Below, piece after piece: positions 9,474 to 18,917 of a DNA stretch of 64,000 bases. The stretch's first letter is position 1; each line of letters begins with the position of its first letter. The notes beneath the pieces were generated by a model. It saw only the letters and a list, made by a program, of their open reading frames with translations, was not told the DNA's origin and did no database searches. A program made the position numbers and the translations under genes. Location of the stretch: NCBI GenBank assembly GCA_963787045.1, contig CAWBBR010000026.1, positions 21,093 to 85,092 of the forward strand, read 5' to 3'. This stretch comes from DATJGR01 sp963787045 (GTDB lineage: Bacteria; Pseudomonadota; Gammaproteobacteria; Pseudomonadales; Azotimanducaceae).

Positions 9474-9795
9474 ATGAATCCAAAGTGGTTGGTTGTGGTG
9501 CTGGCGCTTGCATCGGCGCCGGCGTTCGCGTGTAAGTTCGATTCCGAATGCAGCGTCGGCTCTCAGTGTCTGTTACGGGTGGGCCAGACCGACGGTGTCT
9601 GCACGAGCAACCGAGCACCCGGGAAATTTCGACAACGGCATGCCGCGCGATCCGGCCGATCTGACCAAGCCCACTCCACAAAGCTGCGACGTCGATCTGG
9701 ATTGCGGACCGATGGGCAAGTGCATGCGGCCGGCCGGCAAGGTCAGCGGCACCTGCAGCGGCGGCACCGGCGGTATCCACATACAACAGCATTGA
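9474..9795 (+). CDS. Small secreted cysteine-rich protein (frameshifted)
   Basis: About 106 residues after one shift near 9625. A signal peptide MNPKWLVVVLALASAPAFA is followed by two similar cysteine modules: 'CKFDSECSVGSQCLL...GVC' and 'CDVDLDCGPMGKCMR...GTC', each with four to five Cys spaced like a small disulfide knot. GAGGGAGCATCG precedes the ATG. The repeated module suggests a duplicated extracellular binding domain. The function is unknown. The interruption lies at CCCGGGAAATTT and looks like a run-length error. Confidence 0.6.
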
Positions 9796-9838
9796 GTTCA
9801 ACGGCATTGAGTTACCGGTCGACTGGAGAGTCGGGACG

Positions 9839-10375
9839 ATGACCCTGCAAGACCTCGGCGCTCTGGGCGACCTGATCGGCGGCATCGCCGTCGTCATCAC
9901 GCTGATCTATCTCGCCATGCAGATCCGCCAGAACACGGCGTTGATCACCGCGCAAACGGTGCAGGCGTCGGTCGACGCGACCCAACGCGTGCTGCTGTTG
10001 CGCGCCGAGAACGCGCCGTTGCGCGCGGTGCTACGCAAGGCGCGCAACAACGAAGACTTGACCGCCGACGACACCGAGGTGCTCGCCAGCTACCTGCAAG
10101 CCTCGTTCATGAACATGCAGGCGCGGCTGCGGCACCACGCGCAGGGCGTGTTCGATCGCTCCATCAACGAATCGTACGAGTTGATCCTCGAGGACTATCT
10201 GAATCAGGCGTACGTGCGGCGTTGGTGGCACTACGCCAAACCGCTGTTCGGCGCGACGTTTCGCGACCATTGCGACCGCATGATCGCGGCGCTGGCCGAC
10301 GGCGCCACTCCGCCCGTTGCGGATTGGGGTGCCGCGATCGGATTTCGCGATCCGCAGTCACCGCGCCAACCCTGA
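9839..10375 (+). CDS. Membrane-anchored protein of unknown function, 178 aa
   Basis: Begins MTLQDLGALGDLIGGIAVVITLIYLAMQIRQNT, one N-terminal TM helix (about residues 10-28) followed by a helical cytoplasmic or periplasmic domain of about 145 residues rich in Arg, Glu and aromatic residues. It has no named domain that I recognise, but a second gene in the window (28411-28908) shares the same N-terminal plan 'GALGE.LGSIAV..TLGYLAVQ' and a tryptophan-containing middle, so the two are paralogues. The frame is intact. Confidence 0.65.
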   Translation: MTLQDLGALGDLIGGIAVVITLIYLAMQIRQNTALITAQTVQASVDATQRVLLLRAENAPLRAVLRKARNNEDLTADDTEVLASYLQASFMNMQARLRHHAQGVFDRSINESYELILEDYLNQAYVRRWWHYAKPLFGATFRDHCDRMIAALADGATPPVADWGAAIGFRDPQSPRQP

Positions 10376-10400
10376 CCGCCGGCGCGTCACACGCCGCGTT

Positions 10401-12044
10401 TCAGCCTGCGAATTTGCGTGCCTGCACCAGTTCCGGTCGCGGTGAATCGGCCACGCACTGAGCGACCAGTGCGGCGTAGAGCGTGCGCGCACGCGGCATG
10501 TCCTGCGACAGCTCCGCGGCGCGCGCCGCACCGTAGAGGCTGTTGAACCGGTTCGGCGCGTCGCGAAGCGAGGCCTCGTAGGCGGCGAGCGCCTCGGCCG
10601 GTCGATTCATCTCGAGCAGCATGTCGCCGAGGAGTTCCCGCGCCGGCAGCGGTGCCCCCGGCGTGACCGGATGCTTGCCGGCGCGTTCTTCGAGTTCGGC
10701 GGCGGCGCGCGCAACGTCCAGCGCTTCGTCCTTGCGCCCCTCGGCGAAGATCAGCCACGCCGTTGCGGCCAGCCGCGCCGACTCAACCTGATTGGCCCAG
10801 TTGTACGGACCCGGAATGGGTGAGCTCTGCAGCTGCGCATGAATTGCTTCGATGCTGCGCAGCGCCGACCGGGCGCCGTCGAGGTCGCCGGTGCGCGACG
10901 CGCCGATCGCCTGTGCGAAGTACGTCGTCGCCGGCGCATACGGAAAACTCGCCCACGGCAACGTCGCGGCAGCGGGCTCGAGTTGCGCCGCAGCGTTCCA
11001 GTCGCGACGCTCCAACGCGAAGCGGGCGGGAATCGCCGCCAGCGCGTACCCCGCCTGGAACGCCGGATCGTCGAACGTCTTCGCCGCGGCCGCTTCTGCG
11101 ATCACCCGCCGCGCCGCCGCTTCGTCGCCGATCTGCAGATACGCGTATTCGAGGTAGTCGAGGGCGTGCAGCGTGTCTACCGATGCGGCGCCGGGGTGTC
11201 GTTGCGCAACGAGGCGTCGGCCGGCGTCGGCCGACGCGAGGTTCGACGCGATCGAATCCTGCCAGAGGCCCAACCGCGTGAAGATGTGCGACGGCATGTG
11301 CAGCGCGTGCGGCGAGTCCGGCGCAATCTTCGAATAGGCGCGCGCCGCCGGCAGCGCTTCGGCGGCCAGCTGCGGATAGTCGAACGAGTGAATCATGTAG
11401 TGCGCGATGCCGGGATGTTGCGGCTCTAGCGGCAACAGCCCGTTCAGTATCGCGGCGGCCTTCTTCTGGTTCGCGAAGGTCGCGTCGTCCGGCGGCGCGG
11501 TGCCGAGCAGCGAAAGGGCGTAGAAAATCTGCGCTTCATGATCGTCCGGCAGCTGCTCCGCAAGCCGCGCCATCGTGTCGCTGTACGCTCGCGCGCGGGT
11601 GCGGTGGTCGAGCCGGTCGGCGTCGCGATAGAACGCGCCGATCGCGGCAATGTAGCCGCGCTCCCGCGGCGTCGTTGCGGAAAGCGCCGCGGCTCGCGCG
11701 GCGGCCGCAGATCCCGCCGCCAGCTCCTGCGAATTCGGCGGCGCCCAGATCGGGTGATACCACGTCATCGCGATGCCCCAGTACGCCATCGCGCACGCTG
11801 CATCCTTTGCCGCCACCGCTTCGAATGCGCGCCGCGCTTCCTCGTAGCCGAACGAATGCAGCAACGCGACCGCGCGGGTGAACTCGGCGTCTACGGCGTG
11901 GCACGAGGTTGGGAAGTGGACTTCGCCGAGGGTCTCCGAGACGGCGTGGGAATGCTCGTGTTCCTGAGCCGGTGCGAACGACGCAAACAACATCGCAAAC
12001 AACAGGCACGCCGCGCATCCAATCGACAGGACGAGGTGTCTCAT
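10401..12044 (-). CDS. Exported tetratricopeptide-repeat protein
   Basis: 547 residues from an ATG with a GGAGG site. A signal peptide (MRHLVLSIGCAACLLFAMLFASFAPAQ, about 27 residues) precedes helical repeats: 'FGYEEARRAFEAVAAKDAACAMAYWGIAM', 'YLQIGDEAAARRVIAEA' and 'MNRPAEALAAYEASLRDAPNRF' are clear TPR units. An HEHEHSH-like start and 'CHAVDAEFTRAVALLHSF' resemble exported TPR proteins seen next to copper or cytochrome genes, but no such partner is here. A longer in-frame start at 12263 would overlap the divergent gene and lacks a signal peptide. Likely a periplasmic protein-protein scaffold; partner unknown. Confidence 0.8.
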   Translation of the reverse strand: MRHLVLSIGCAACLLFAMLFASFAPAQEHEHSHAVSETLGEVHFPTSCHAVDAEFTRAVALLHSFGYEEARRAFEAVAAKDAACAMAYWGIAMTWYHPIWAPPNSQELAAGSAAAARAAALSATTPRERGYIAAIGAFYRDADRLDHRTRARAYSDTMARLAEQLPDDHEAQIFYALSLLGTAPPDDATFANQKKAAAILNGLLPLEPQHPGIAHYMIHSFDYPQLAAEALPAARAYSKIAPDSPHALHMPSHIFTRLGLWQDSIASNLASADAGRRLVAQRHPGAASVDTLHALDYLEYAYLQIGDEAAARRVIAEAAAAKTFDDPAFQAGYALAAIPARFALERRDWNAAAQLEPAAATLPWASFPYAPATTYFAQAIGASRTGDLDGARSALRSIEAIHAQLQSSPIPGPYNWANQVESARLAATAWLIFAEGRKDEALDVARAAAELEERAGKHPVTPGAPLPARELLGDMLLEMNRPAEALAAYEASLRDAPNRFNSLYGAARAAELSQDMPRARTLYAALVAQCVADSPRPELVQARKFAG

Positions 12045-12201
12045 CGGGACCTCCGCATCAGCTGACCGATCTTCGCGCAGTCCTGCGCGAGGTGCATCCC
12101 TCGTCTGCCTGCGCGAACGGCCGACGCCGCGAACGGCACGTTGACGCGACCTTGTCGGCTGTAGCACGCTCGGACGTCTACTTCGAGCAGGAGCACTCAC
12201 G

Positions 12202-13623
12202 ATGCCGATGATGACCGGCGCGCAATACAAGGAGTCGCTCAAGGACGGCCGGCTGACGTACATCGACGGCGATCAGGTCACCGATCCCGGCAACCATCCA
12301 TTGCTGAAGACGGCTGTCGACGTCGCCGCGCGCGTCTACGACAGCTTCTATTCGGCCGATCCCGGTGCCGCCAATCCGGCGTACATCATTCCGCGGTCCA
12401 TCGACGAGTATCGCGACCGCGCGCACCGCCTCTCGCAAGGCGTCACCGACATGACGCTCGGCACCACCGGCGTCACGCTGCTGGCGCTCACGTCGGCGGC
12501 GGCGAAACTCGGCGAGGTGAACCCGGCGTACAGCGAGCGAATCTACGCCTACGTCGAGTACTGCAAGAAACACGACCTGCGCTGCGCCGAGGTGATCACC
12601 GATTCGAAGGGGCACCGCAAGAAGCGCCCCAACAAACAGTCCGATCCGGATTTCTACGTGCACGTCGTCGACCGCAATGCCGACGGCGTGTTCATCACCG
12701 GCGCGAAGATGCACATCAGCGCATCGTCGATCGAACACGAACTCGTGATCATGCCGACGAAGGCGATGTATCCCGGCGAGGAAGACTACGCGATCGCCTG
12801 CGCGGTGCCGGTGAATGCGCGCGGCGTCTCGATCATCGACATGACGTATGCCCCGCGCGCCGAAGACATCCGCCACTATCCGGTGAGCGGCAAGGTGAAC
12901 TGTCCCGAAGGCTTCGTGGTGTTCGACAACGTGTTCGTGCCGAACGAACGCGTATTTCTCGACGGCGAAACCGCGCACGCCGCCACCTTGGCGCACTCGT
13001 TGGGGCTCTGGGAGCGCGCGGCGGGGCTCGGCGACGCCGGAGAATCGGCCGATCGAGAAGTGGGCATGGCGGCGCTGCTCGCCGACGCGAACGGCATGGG
13101 GGAAGACCCGCGCATCAAGGATCAACTCGCGTCGCTCGTCGTCTACGCGACGATGTGCCGCGCCGCGGGCGAAGCCGCGATGGTCAACGCGACCAAGACC
13201 GAAGACGGCAACATGCTGCCGTCGCCGCTGTTCGTCAGCGCGCTGAAGTACTTCAAGTCCGAATTCCGCGCGCGATTGCTCGACATCCAGCACGACATCG
13301 CAGGCGATCTGCTGGTGAACGCGCCGACCGTCGGCGACTTCGAGCATCCCGACCTGCATGCCGCACTCGGTGAAGCGTTCGAAGTGCCGGGATTCACCGC
13401 GGAAGACCGGCTGCGCCTGTTCCACTACGTGCGCGACACCACCGCCGACGCGTATGGCGGTTGGGCGTTCGTAACGGGGCAACTCGCCGGCGGCGGCCAG
13501 CACGCGCAGCGCATCGTGACGATGCGCCAGTACAACATGGAGCACGCGAAGAAGATCGCGCGCCGCGCGGTCGGCATCGGCGAGTTCCGAAAATCCGGAG
13601 AGGAGAACTGGAAACCGCTCTGA
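12202..13623 (+). CDS. HpaB-family flavoprotein (4-hydroxyphenylacetate 3-hydroxylase / 4-hydroxybutyryl-CoA dehydratase superfamily), copy 1
   Basis: 473 intact residues, preceded by AGGAG. It starts MTGAQYKESLKDGR and carries 'TYIDGDQVTDP', 'GVFITGAKMHISASSIEHELVIMP', 'DIRHYPVSGKVNCPEGFVVFDNVFVPNERVFLDGE' and 'TADAYGGWAFVTGQLAGGGQHAQR', the standard acyl-CoA dehydrogenase-like fold of HpaB proteins. The family includes FADH2-dependent phenol hydroxylases and Fe-S 4-hydroxybutyryl-CoA dehydratases. In the stretch after ERVFLDGE, where dehydratases carry His and Cys cluster ligands, this protein has LWERAAGLG, so a dehydratase is unlikely. No reductase partner is adjacent. A paralogue follows 48 bases later. 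Confidence 0.85.
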   Translation: MPMMTGAQYKESLKDGRLTYIDGDQVTDPGNHPLLKTAVDVAARVYDSFYSADPGAANPAYIIPRSIDEYRDRAHRLSQGVTDMTLGTTGVTLLALTSAAAKLGEVNPAYSERIYAYVEYCKKHDLRCAEVITDSKGHRKKRPNKQSDPDFYVHVVDRNADGVFITGAKMHISASSIEHELVIMPTKAMYPGEEDYAIACAVPVNARGVSIIDMTYAPRAEDIRHYPVSGKVNCPEGFVVFDNVFVPNERVFLDGETAHAATLAHSLGLWERAAGLGDAGESADREVGMAALLADANGMGEDPRIKDQLASLVVYATMCRAAGEAAMVNATKTEDGNMLPSPLFVSALKYFKSEFRARLLDIQHDIAGDLLVNAPTVGDFEHPDLHAALGEAFEVPGFTAEDRLRLFHYVRDTTADAYGGWAFVTGQLAGGGQHAQRIVTMRQYNMEHAKKIARRAVGIGEFRKSGEENWKPL

Positions 13624-13671
13624 GCGCGCAGCTGCTACCGGTTCAAAAAAACTAGGGAGGACTCGACAGCC

Positions 13672-15091
13672 ATGGTGATGCTCACCGGTGAACAGTATCG
13701 CGCGTCGATCCGCGACGGCCGCGCCGCGTATCTCGCGGGACAGCGCATCGACGACGTGACGGCCAATCCCCTGCTGGCCGTCTCCGTCGATTGGGTCGCG
13801 CGCACATACGATCAGTTTCACTCGGGCGCCGCCGGCGCGCGCAATCCGATGTTCACGTTGCCGCGCAGCAGCGCCGACCTCGCGAAGCAGATGGAATTCC
13901 TCGCAACGGCCGACTTCACCGCGGCGACCACCGCCGGTTGCATGGCACTGCGTGAACTGTTGCCGGAACTCGGCGCGATCCGCAGCGAGTACAAGACCCG
14001 CCTCGGCGATGTTTCTCGATCGCTGCGCGGCCGACGATCTGCGCGTGGCGGCCGCGGTCGAAGACGGCGGCATCGTGATCGCCGGCAAAGTGCGCGTGGT
14101 AGAAACGCGCGCCGACGGTGTCGTGCTGCGCGGCGCCAAACGACACGTGCTCGGCGCGTCGGTGGTGCACGAACTGCTGCTGGTGCCCGCGGGCGCGGTC
14201 GACGCGCAACACGCCGATCAGGCGATTGCGTGCGCGGTGCAACCGAACGCGCCCGGCGTGAAGATCATCAACATCACTTCGGCACCCGAAGCGGAAGACG
14301 ACCGCCACTATCCGGTCAGCCGCGAATTCAGCGTGCCGGATTGTTACGTGCTGTTCGAAGATGTCTTCGTGCCGATCGAGCGCGTGTTCCTGAACGGCGA
14401 AACCGAATTCTCCGGCGCGCTGGTCGACACGCTAGGCATTTGGGAACGCGCGCGTTCCGCCGCCGAAATGGCCGAGCGCGCCGAGCTCGTGCTCGGTCTC
14501 GCGCAGACCATCGCCGAGATGAACGGCGTCGAGAAGATCGAACACATCCGCAACAAGCTGTCGATGATCGCGGTGTGGGCGTCGATGTGTCGCGCCGGCT
14601 GGGACCGCGCGCTCGCGAACGCCACGACGACACCGTCAGGAACGGTCCGGCCGGACGAGTCGGCCGTGTACGCCACCAAGGCGTACGGCGGCGAACGCTA
14701 CAACGACATGCTGAGCTATCTGCACGACATCAGCGGCGCGCTGGTGTTGACGGTGCCGGCCACCGCCGACTACGACAATCAGGCGACGCACAAGTACATG
14801 GAAAAATACCTGCGCACGATGAACGGCGTCACCGGCGAAGCGCGCATGAAGATCTTCCATCTGATCCGCGACATTTCCGCCGACCAGTACGGCGGCTGGA
14901 AGAAAGTCACCGAGCAGATGATCGGCGGCGGACTGATCGCGCAGCGGATGAACGCGCTCGATCACTACCCGATCGCCAACGTCAAATCGAAGGTGCGCCG
15001 CATTGCGAAACTGGACGAACGCTCTACGGCCCCCGCCGCGCGTGCCACGTCGCCGCAGCTGCCGTCGCACCGCGAACCACCGATACGCTGA
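13672..15091 (+). CDS. HpaB-family flavoprotein, copy 2 (frameshifted)
   Basis: A paralogue of the preceding gene, about 472 residues, with AGGGAGGA before the ATG and one frame change near 14010 between 'IRSEYKTRLGD' and 'MFLDRCAADDLRV'. It retains 'GVVLRGAKRHVLGASVVHELLLVP', 'DDRHYPVSREFSVPDCYVLFEDVFVPIERVFLNGE' and 'SADQYGGWKKVTEQMIGGG'. As in copy 1, the segment after ERVFLNGE (GIWERARSAAEM) has no His/Cys ligands. The two are separated by 48 bases and are probably co-transcribed; they may form a hetero-oligomer or act on related aromatic or CoA substrates. The break is probably a sequence error. Confidence 0.8.
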
Positions 15092-15094
15092 CGA

Positions 15095-16777
15095 TCAGCT
15101 GCCCTTGCGCAGATCGGTCGCGTAGCTCAAGAGCGCGTTGCCGCGCTTCACTTCGAGCAACACCCGGCCTTTGATTTCCCACGTGCACTCGGCGCCGCGA
15201 ATGCCGACGGCGTAGTCGGCCTCGGACGGCTCGTCCGTGTAGTGCAGCGGGCTGGCGGGGTCGAAGAAATACGTCGCCGACTCCTCGTCGCCGCAAACGT
15301 ATACCGCGAGCGACCGCACCTTGGCGCTGCCGTTGGCGTTTTCGCGCGAGCGCTCGTTCGCAACCGCGCGCTCGAGGTCGCGCGTTGCCTCGGCGAGCGA
15401 CAAGCCCCAGTAGTCCAGATCGTAGCGGCCCGCCGCGCCGGCTACGCCGCCTGCGAAAGCGTTGTAGTAGATGTACTCGTACGGGTGCAGCTCGACCATG
15501 ATCGCGATCTGCACGCCGGCCGCGAGCGCGAGTACCGCGGCGTAGGCGCGCGCGAGCCATTCGCCGCGGGCGCGCAGGAACGTATACGTTCGATCGAGCC
15601 CGATGCCGGCGAGCACGATCAACGGCGGCACCATGAACAGGTAGTGGCGGATGCCGTTGTAGACGATCGGCCGCGTGCCGACGAAGTGAATCAGCGGCAC
15701 CAATACCGCGGCGATCACCACGGAATAGCAGAGGCTGCGCGGATCGGTCAGCACACGCCACCCGCGTTCGACGGCCGCGCGCGCGATGAACACCGCGGCA
15801 GCGAGCAAACCGAACAGTGCGACCTCGGGCAGTTGCAGCGCGATCAGTTGCGGCAGATACACGGCCGGCAATTCATCGGCCGGATACAGATGCCCGTCGA
15901 ACAACACCTGCCCTTGCCATGGAAAATGCGCGAACAGACGCAGCGCCGTGAATAAATTGCCCGGCGCCTGCACGACCCACGGCCAGAACAGCGCCGTGAG
16001 CGCGAACATGATCGGCACCGCCGGCAGCAGCGCACCGAAGAGGCTGCGTTGCTCGTCGAGCACCACGCGCACGCTGCGCGACTCGCGGTAGCGACCGATC
16101 GTGTATGCGACGAATGCCGGCGCGCAGTACAGCAACGCGATCACCGCGACGACGCGCGTCCCGAGTGCGAGGCCGAGCGCGACGCCGAGCCCGATCGCCG
16201 TACCGCGTTTCGGGTGCGGCGCTTCGACGATGGCGCGGCAGCTGTAGTAGATCGACCACATGACGGCGCACGCGAACGGCACGTCTTTCGGATTGATGAA
16301 GCTGTGTCCGTAGATCAGCGGCGTCAGCGCCATCAACGCAACGACGAAGAGTCCGGCCCGTTCACCGGCCAACAGCCGGGCGAGGCGCCACGCGCCGATC
16401 GTGCCGGCGAGTCCGACCGCGCCGCCGAGCAGGTGCCGGGTCTCGTATTCACCGAACGGGGAGACGAGATTGAGAACCGCCGCGATCAGATCGAATGCGC
16501 CGCCGTAGTAGCGCAGATTGATGTAGTCGAACGCCGACTGGTCCTGAAATGCGGACAGGTAGTACGACAGCAGGTAAAGCCCGTAAGTGTTCTGGACCTG
16601 CTCGTCCCACGACACGCCGTAGTCGGCGAACGTAGCGAAGATCAGCAGCGCCAGCACGGCCAACACCAACTGCGACAGGCGTCGTGCATCGATGACCGGG
16701 AATCGGCGGCGCGGATCGGGCCGTTCGCCATTCAGTTCGGTAGCGCCGCGGGCGGCAATGTTCGCAATCGTCGTCAT
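15095..16777 (-). CDS. ArnT/GT-C family glycosyltransferase, membrane (FlmK-like candidate)
   Basis: 560 residues with about 11-12 predicted TM helices and a soluble C-terminal tail of about 120 residues. After TM1 comes 'TFADYGVSWDEQVQNTYGLY', the acidic motif in the first periplasmic loop that holds the catalytic base in GT-C/ArnT enzymes. Such proteins take a sugar from a polyprenyl-phosphate carrier and place it on lipid A, glycan or protein outside the inner membrane. It ends an apparent three-gene unit with a GtrB-like transferase and a YdjC/HpnK deacetylase, which argues for an amino-sugar on lipid A or a related acceptor. The frame is intact; no clear ribosome site. Confidence 0.78.
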   Translation of the reverse strand: MTTIANIAARGATELNGERPDPRRRFPVIDARRLSQLVLAVLALLIFATFADYGVSWDEQVQNTYGLYLLSYYLSAFQDQSAFDYINLRYYGGAFDLIAAVLNLVSPFGEYETRHLLGGAVGLAGTIGAWRLARLLAGERAGLFVVALMALTPLIYGHSFINPKDVPFACAVMWSIYYSCRAIVEAPHPKRGTAIGLGVALGLALGTRVVAVIALLYCAPAFVAYTIGRYRESRSVRVVLDEQRSLFGALLPAVPIMFALTALFWPWVVQAPGNLFTALRLFAHFPWQGQVLFDGHLYPADELPAVYLPQLIALQLPEVALFGLLAAAVFIARAAVERGWRVLTDPRSLCYSVVIAAVLVPLIHFVGTRPIVYNGIRHYLFMVPPLIVLAGIGLDRTYTFLRARGEWLARAYAAVLALAAGVQIAIMVELHPYEYIYYNAFAGGVAGAAGRYDLDYWGLSLAEATRDLERAVANERSRENANGSAKVRSLAVYVCGDEESATYFFDPASPLHYTDEPSEADYAVGIRGAECTWEIKGRVLLEVKRGNALLSYATDLRKGS

Positions 16778-16807
16778 GGAACGAAACGTCTCGTGAGCAA
16801 TCCGAAG

Positions 16808-17851
16808 TCAGCGTTCGACAACGGGACGCGAGAACGTTTCCACGCGTGATCCGGGACCCGGCAAAGCCACCTGCACCTGCGTAACATCGACGAGGCGCTC
16901 GTCGGACTCGACGATCGCCAGGGGACGACCTTTGACCTCTACCAGCACCTTGCCGAGATATTCGCCGATGATGCCGAGGAAGATCAGTTGCGCGGCGCCG
17001 ATGAATGCGATCGTCGTGATCAGCGTCGGATAGCCGGGCACGGCAATGCCGAGGAAGAACTTTTCGAAGATCGTCCACACGCCGTAGCCACCGGACGCCA
17101 GTGCGAGCGCGAGACCGACCCATGTCGCCAGCCGCAACGGCAGGATCGAGAACGACGTGATGCCGTCGATCGCGAGCAGCGCGAGCTTCATCGCCGAGAA
17201 TTTCGTCTTGCCGGCGGCGCGCTCGAGCGGCTGGAATGGAATGCCCTTCTGCGTGAAGCCGATCCAGCTATAGAGGCCCTTCATCAACCGTTGTCGCTCG
17301 GGCAACATGCGCAACGCTTCGTACGCGCGACGCGTCAACAAACGGAAATCGCCGGCATTCGGCGGAATCTCCGCTTCGGTGCGCGCGTTGATCGTGCGGT
17401 AGTACCAACGGCGCGCCAGTCGCCGCATCCAACCCTCGTCGTGTGTGGACTCCTTGTAGCCGTACACGACATCGAAACCTTCCTGCAGCCAACCATCGAG
17501 GAAGCGGTCGACCAATTCGAGCGGATGCTGCAGGTCGGCGTCCATCAGCACGACGGCGTCCGCGGTCGCAGCGTTCAGCCCCGCGGTCAGCGCCGCTTCC
17601 TTGCCGAAGTTGCGACTCAGACGGATGACGCGCACGTTGAACCGCGGTTCTTGAGCGCGCACCGCTGCGCACAACACGTCGCGGCTGCCGTCGAGGCTGC
17701 CGTCGTCGACGAAAATCACGTCGGCTCGAATGGGGCGCGTGCGTTCGAGATCGCCGATGAACGTGTTCAACGACGTGAGCAGAGTCGGCAGACACGTCGC
17801 TTCGTCGCAGAACGGGACGATGAACGAGATTGTCTGTTGTTGTTGGCGCAC
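16808..17851 (-). CDS. Polyprenyl-phosphate glycosyltransferase, GT2 (GtrB/ArnC/FlmF-like)
   Basis: About 347 residues. The GT2 domain has 'ISFIVPFCDEATCL', 'VIFVDDGSLDGSRDVL', 'LSRNFGKEAALTAGLNAA', DADLQ (metal-binding DxD-like) and 'VYGYKEST', followed by two C-terminal TM helices (about 235-260 and 270-300), the plan of GtrB and dolichyl-P-mannose synthases. It loads a sugar from a nucleotide donor onto undecaprenyl phosphate at the inner face. The open frame extends upstream into the deacetylase gene; I chose GTG at 17849-17851, directly before the fold. It lies between the deacetylase and GT-C genes on the same strand. Confidence 0.85.
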   Translation of the reverse strand: MRQQQQTISFIVPFCDEATCLPTLLTSLNTFIGDLERTRPIRADVIFVDDGSLDGSRDVLCAAVRAQEPRFNVRVIRLSRNFGKEAALTAGLNAATADAVVLMDADLQHPLELVDRFLDGWLQEGFDVVYGYKESTHDEGWMRRLARRWYYRTINARTEAEIPPNAGDFRLLTRRAYEALRMLPERQRLMKGLYSWIGFTQKGIPFQPLERAAGKTKFSAMKLALLAIDGITSFSILPLRLATWVGLALALASGGYGVWTIFEKFFLGIAVPGYPTLITTIAFIGAAQLIFLGIIGEYLGKVLVEVKGRPLAIVESDERLVDVTQVQVALPGPGSRVETFSRPVVER

Positions 17852-17936
17852 GATTCTCAAAGCAGTCGCATTCGGCCGCAAATTCGCACGCGGCGGCGCG
17901 AAAGTCCATTCGCTGGCACACACACTCGATGCGTGG

Positions 17937-18794
17937 TCATGCGGCGGCAATGTCGGCGAACGAAGCGAGTCGAACGTCGCGTTTCTGCAGTTCGCGGCGG
18001 ATGTCCGGATCGCACAACGCATCGCACTCCGCGCGCCGATCATAGTCAGCGGCGAAATGTCCGTCGTCGATCGCGTCAGCGGAAATGCCGGGATGACACA
18101 TCAACTCGCACGTACCAGAGCGCGGCAGTGCGCCGATCAACGTCGCGAGATTCGTCCGATCGAGTCGCCCGCCGAAGTAGAACCCGACGAAGTGATCGGT
18201 CGAACGCGCGCGCCATCCCGGCGGCGATGCGCACACGAGACCCAGCGCAACAGTGGCGGCTGCCCGGCCGAGTCTGCGCGGGTCGCGCAACATGAAGCGT
18301 CGCAAACGCTCACGCGGCCGCCGTACGAAACCGATCGCGTAGCGTCGCGCGAGTTCCGCGACAACGCCGCGGATGGCCGGTAGCGCGTGCAGATGCTGAT
18401 GGCCGTCGAGATGGCTGATCGACAGCTTCGCATCGAACGCGCGAGTGAGTTGTGCGTGTAGTTCGCGCTCGACATCGCCGATCGCGATGGCGCCGCGGAC
18501 GAACCGTTTCAGAAATTCCGTCGGGGTCGGCCACAGCGACTTACCGTCACTCAGCAGGCTCGGCACCGATGCGGGCGGTGCGGTGGAGCGCTCGCCGGTC
18601 AACGTCAGATGGACGCCGAGATCGAGCGTCGGGTGGGTACGCGCGAGCCGCACTGCGTGATCGAACGCGCGACCGGCTGCGCCGAGCGACGCCGACGTCA
18701 AAATCCCGTCGGTGTGCGCGCGGACGATCCCTTCGTTGATCGATTCGGAAAACCCGAAGTCGTCGCCATGAACGATGAGCCGCAACGTCTGCAT
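17937..18794 (-). CDS. ChbG/HpnK (YdjC) family carbohydrate deacetylase, NaxD-like candidate
   Basis: 285 residues beginning MQTLRLIVHGDDFGFSESINEGI: the DD pair and later HLDGHQHLH supply the metal ligands of the YdjC fold. 'LDLGVHLTLTGE' and 'CELMCHPG' are also family-typical. Members remove acetyl groups from N-acetylated sugars: ChbG acts on chitobiose, HpnK is found with hopanoid genes, and NaxD acts on undecaprenyl-P-GalNAc. The downstream GtrB-like and ArnT-like genes favour the NaxD role. In-frame sequence continues upstream to 19583 but lacks family similarity and overlaps the divergent hydrolase gene, so the ATG at 18792-18794 is preferred. Confidence 0.83.
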   Translation of the reverse strand: MQTLRLIVHGDDFGFSESINEGIVRAHTDGILTSASLGAAGRAFDHAVRLARTHPTLDLGVHLTLTGERSTAPPASVPSLLSDGKSLWPTPTEFLKRFVRGAIAIGDVERELHAQLTRAFDAKLSISHLDGHQHLHALPAIRGVVAELARRYAIGFVRRPRERLRRFMLRDPRRLGRAAATVALGLVCASPPGWRARSTDHFVGFYFGGRLDRTNLATLIGALPRSGTCELMCHPGISADAIDDGHFAADYDRRAECDALCDPDIRRELQKRDVRLASFADIAAA

Positions 18795-18917
18795 CCACGC
18801 ATCCTCGATGCAACGGCACGCTCGCTGCAATCCGGTAACAAATAACGCGCGTTCCAGGGTTGTTTCGGGCCGCGATTTTGTGCAGCGTGTCACACACTGT
18901 ATGTGCGCTGCGCGGCC

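Noticed and set aside
10401..12263. Longer 620-codon form of the TPR protein
   Set aside because: The ATG at 12042-12044 has GGAGG and begins a signal peptide; the longer start overlaps the divergent HpaB gene.
12178..14139. 653-codon open frame on the minus strand over the HpaB genes
   Set aside because: Arg/His-rich composition with no domain or signal, opposite two genes with clear family motifs and ribosome sites; a high-GC shadow.
16808..18043. 411-codon form of the GT2 glycosyltransferase
   Set aside because: The first 64 codons overlap the deacetylase gene and carry no GT2 similarity; GTG at 17851 fits the fold.
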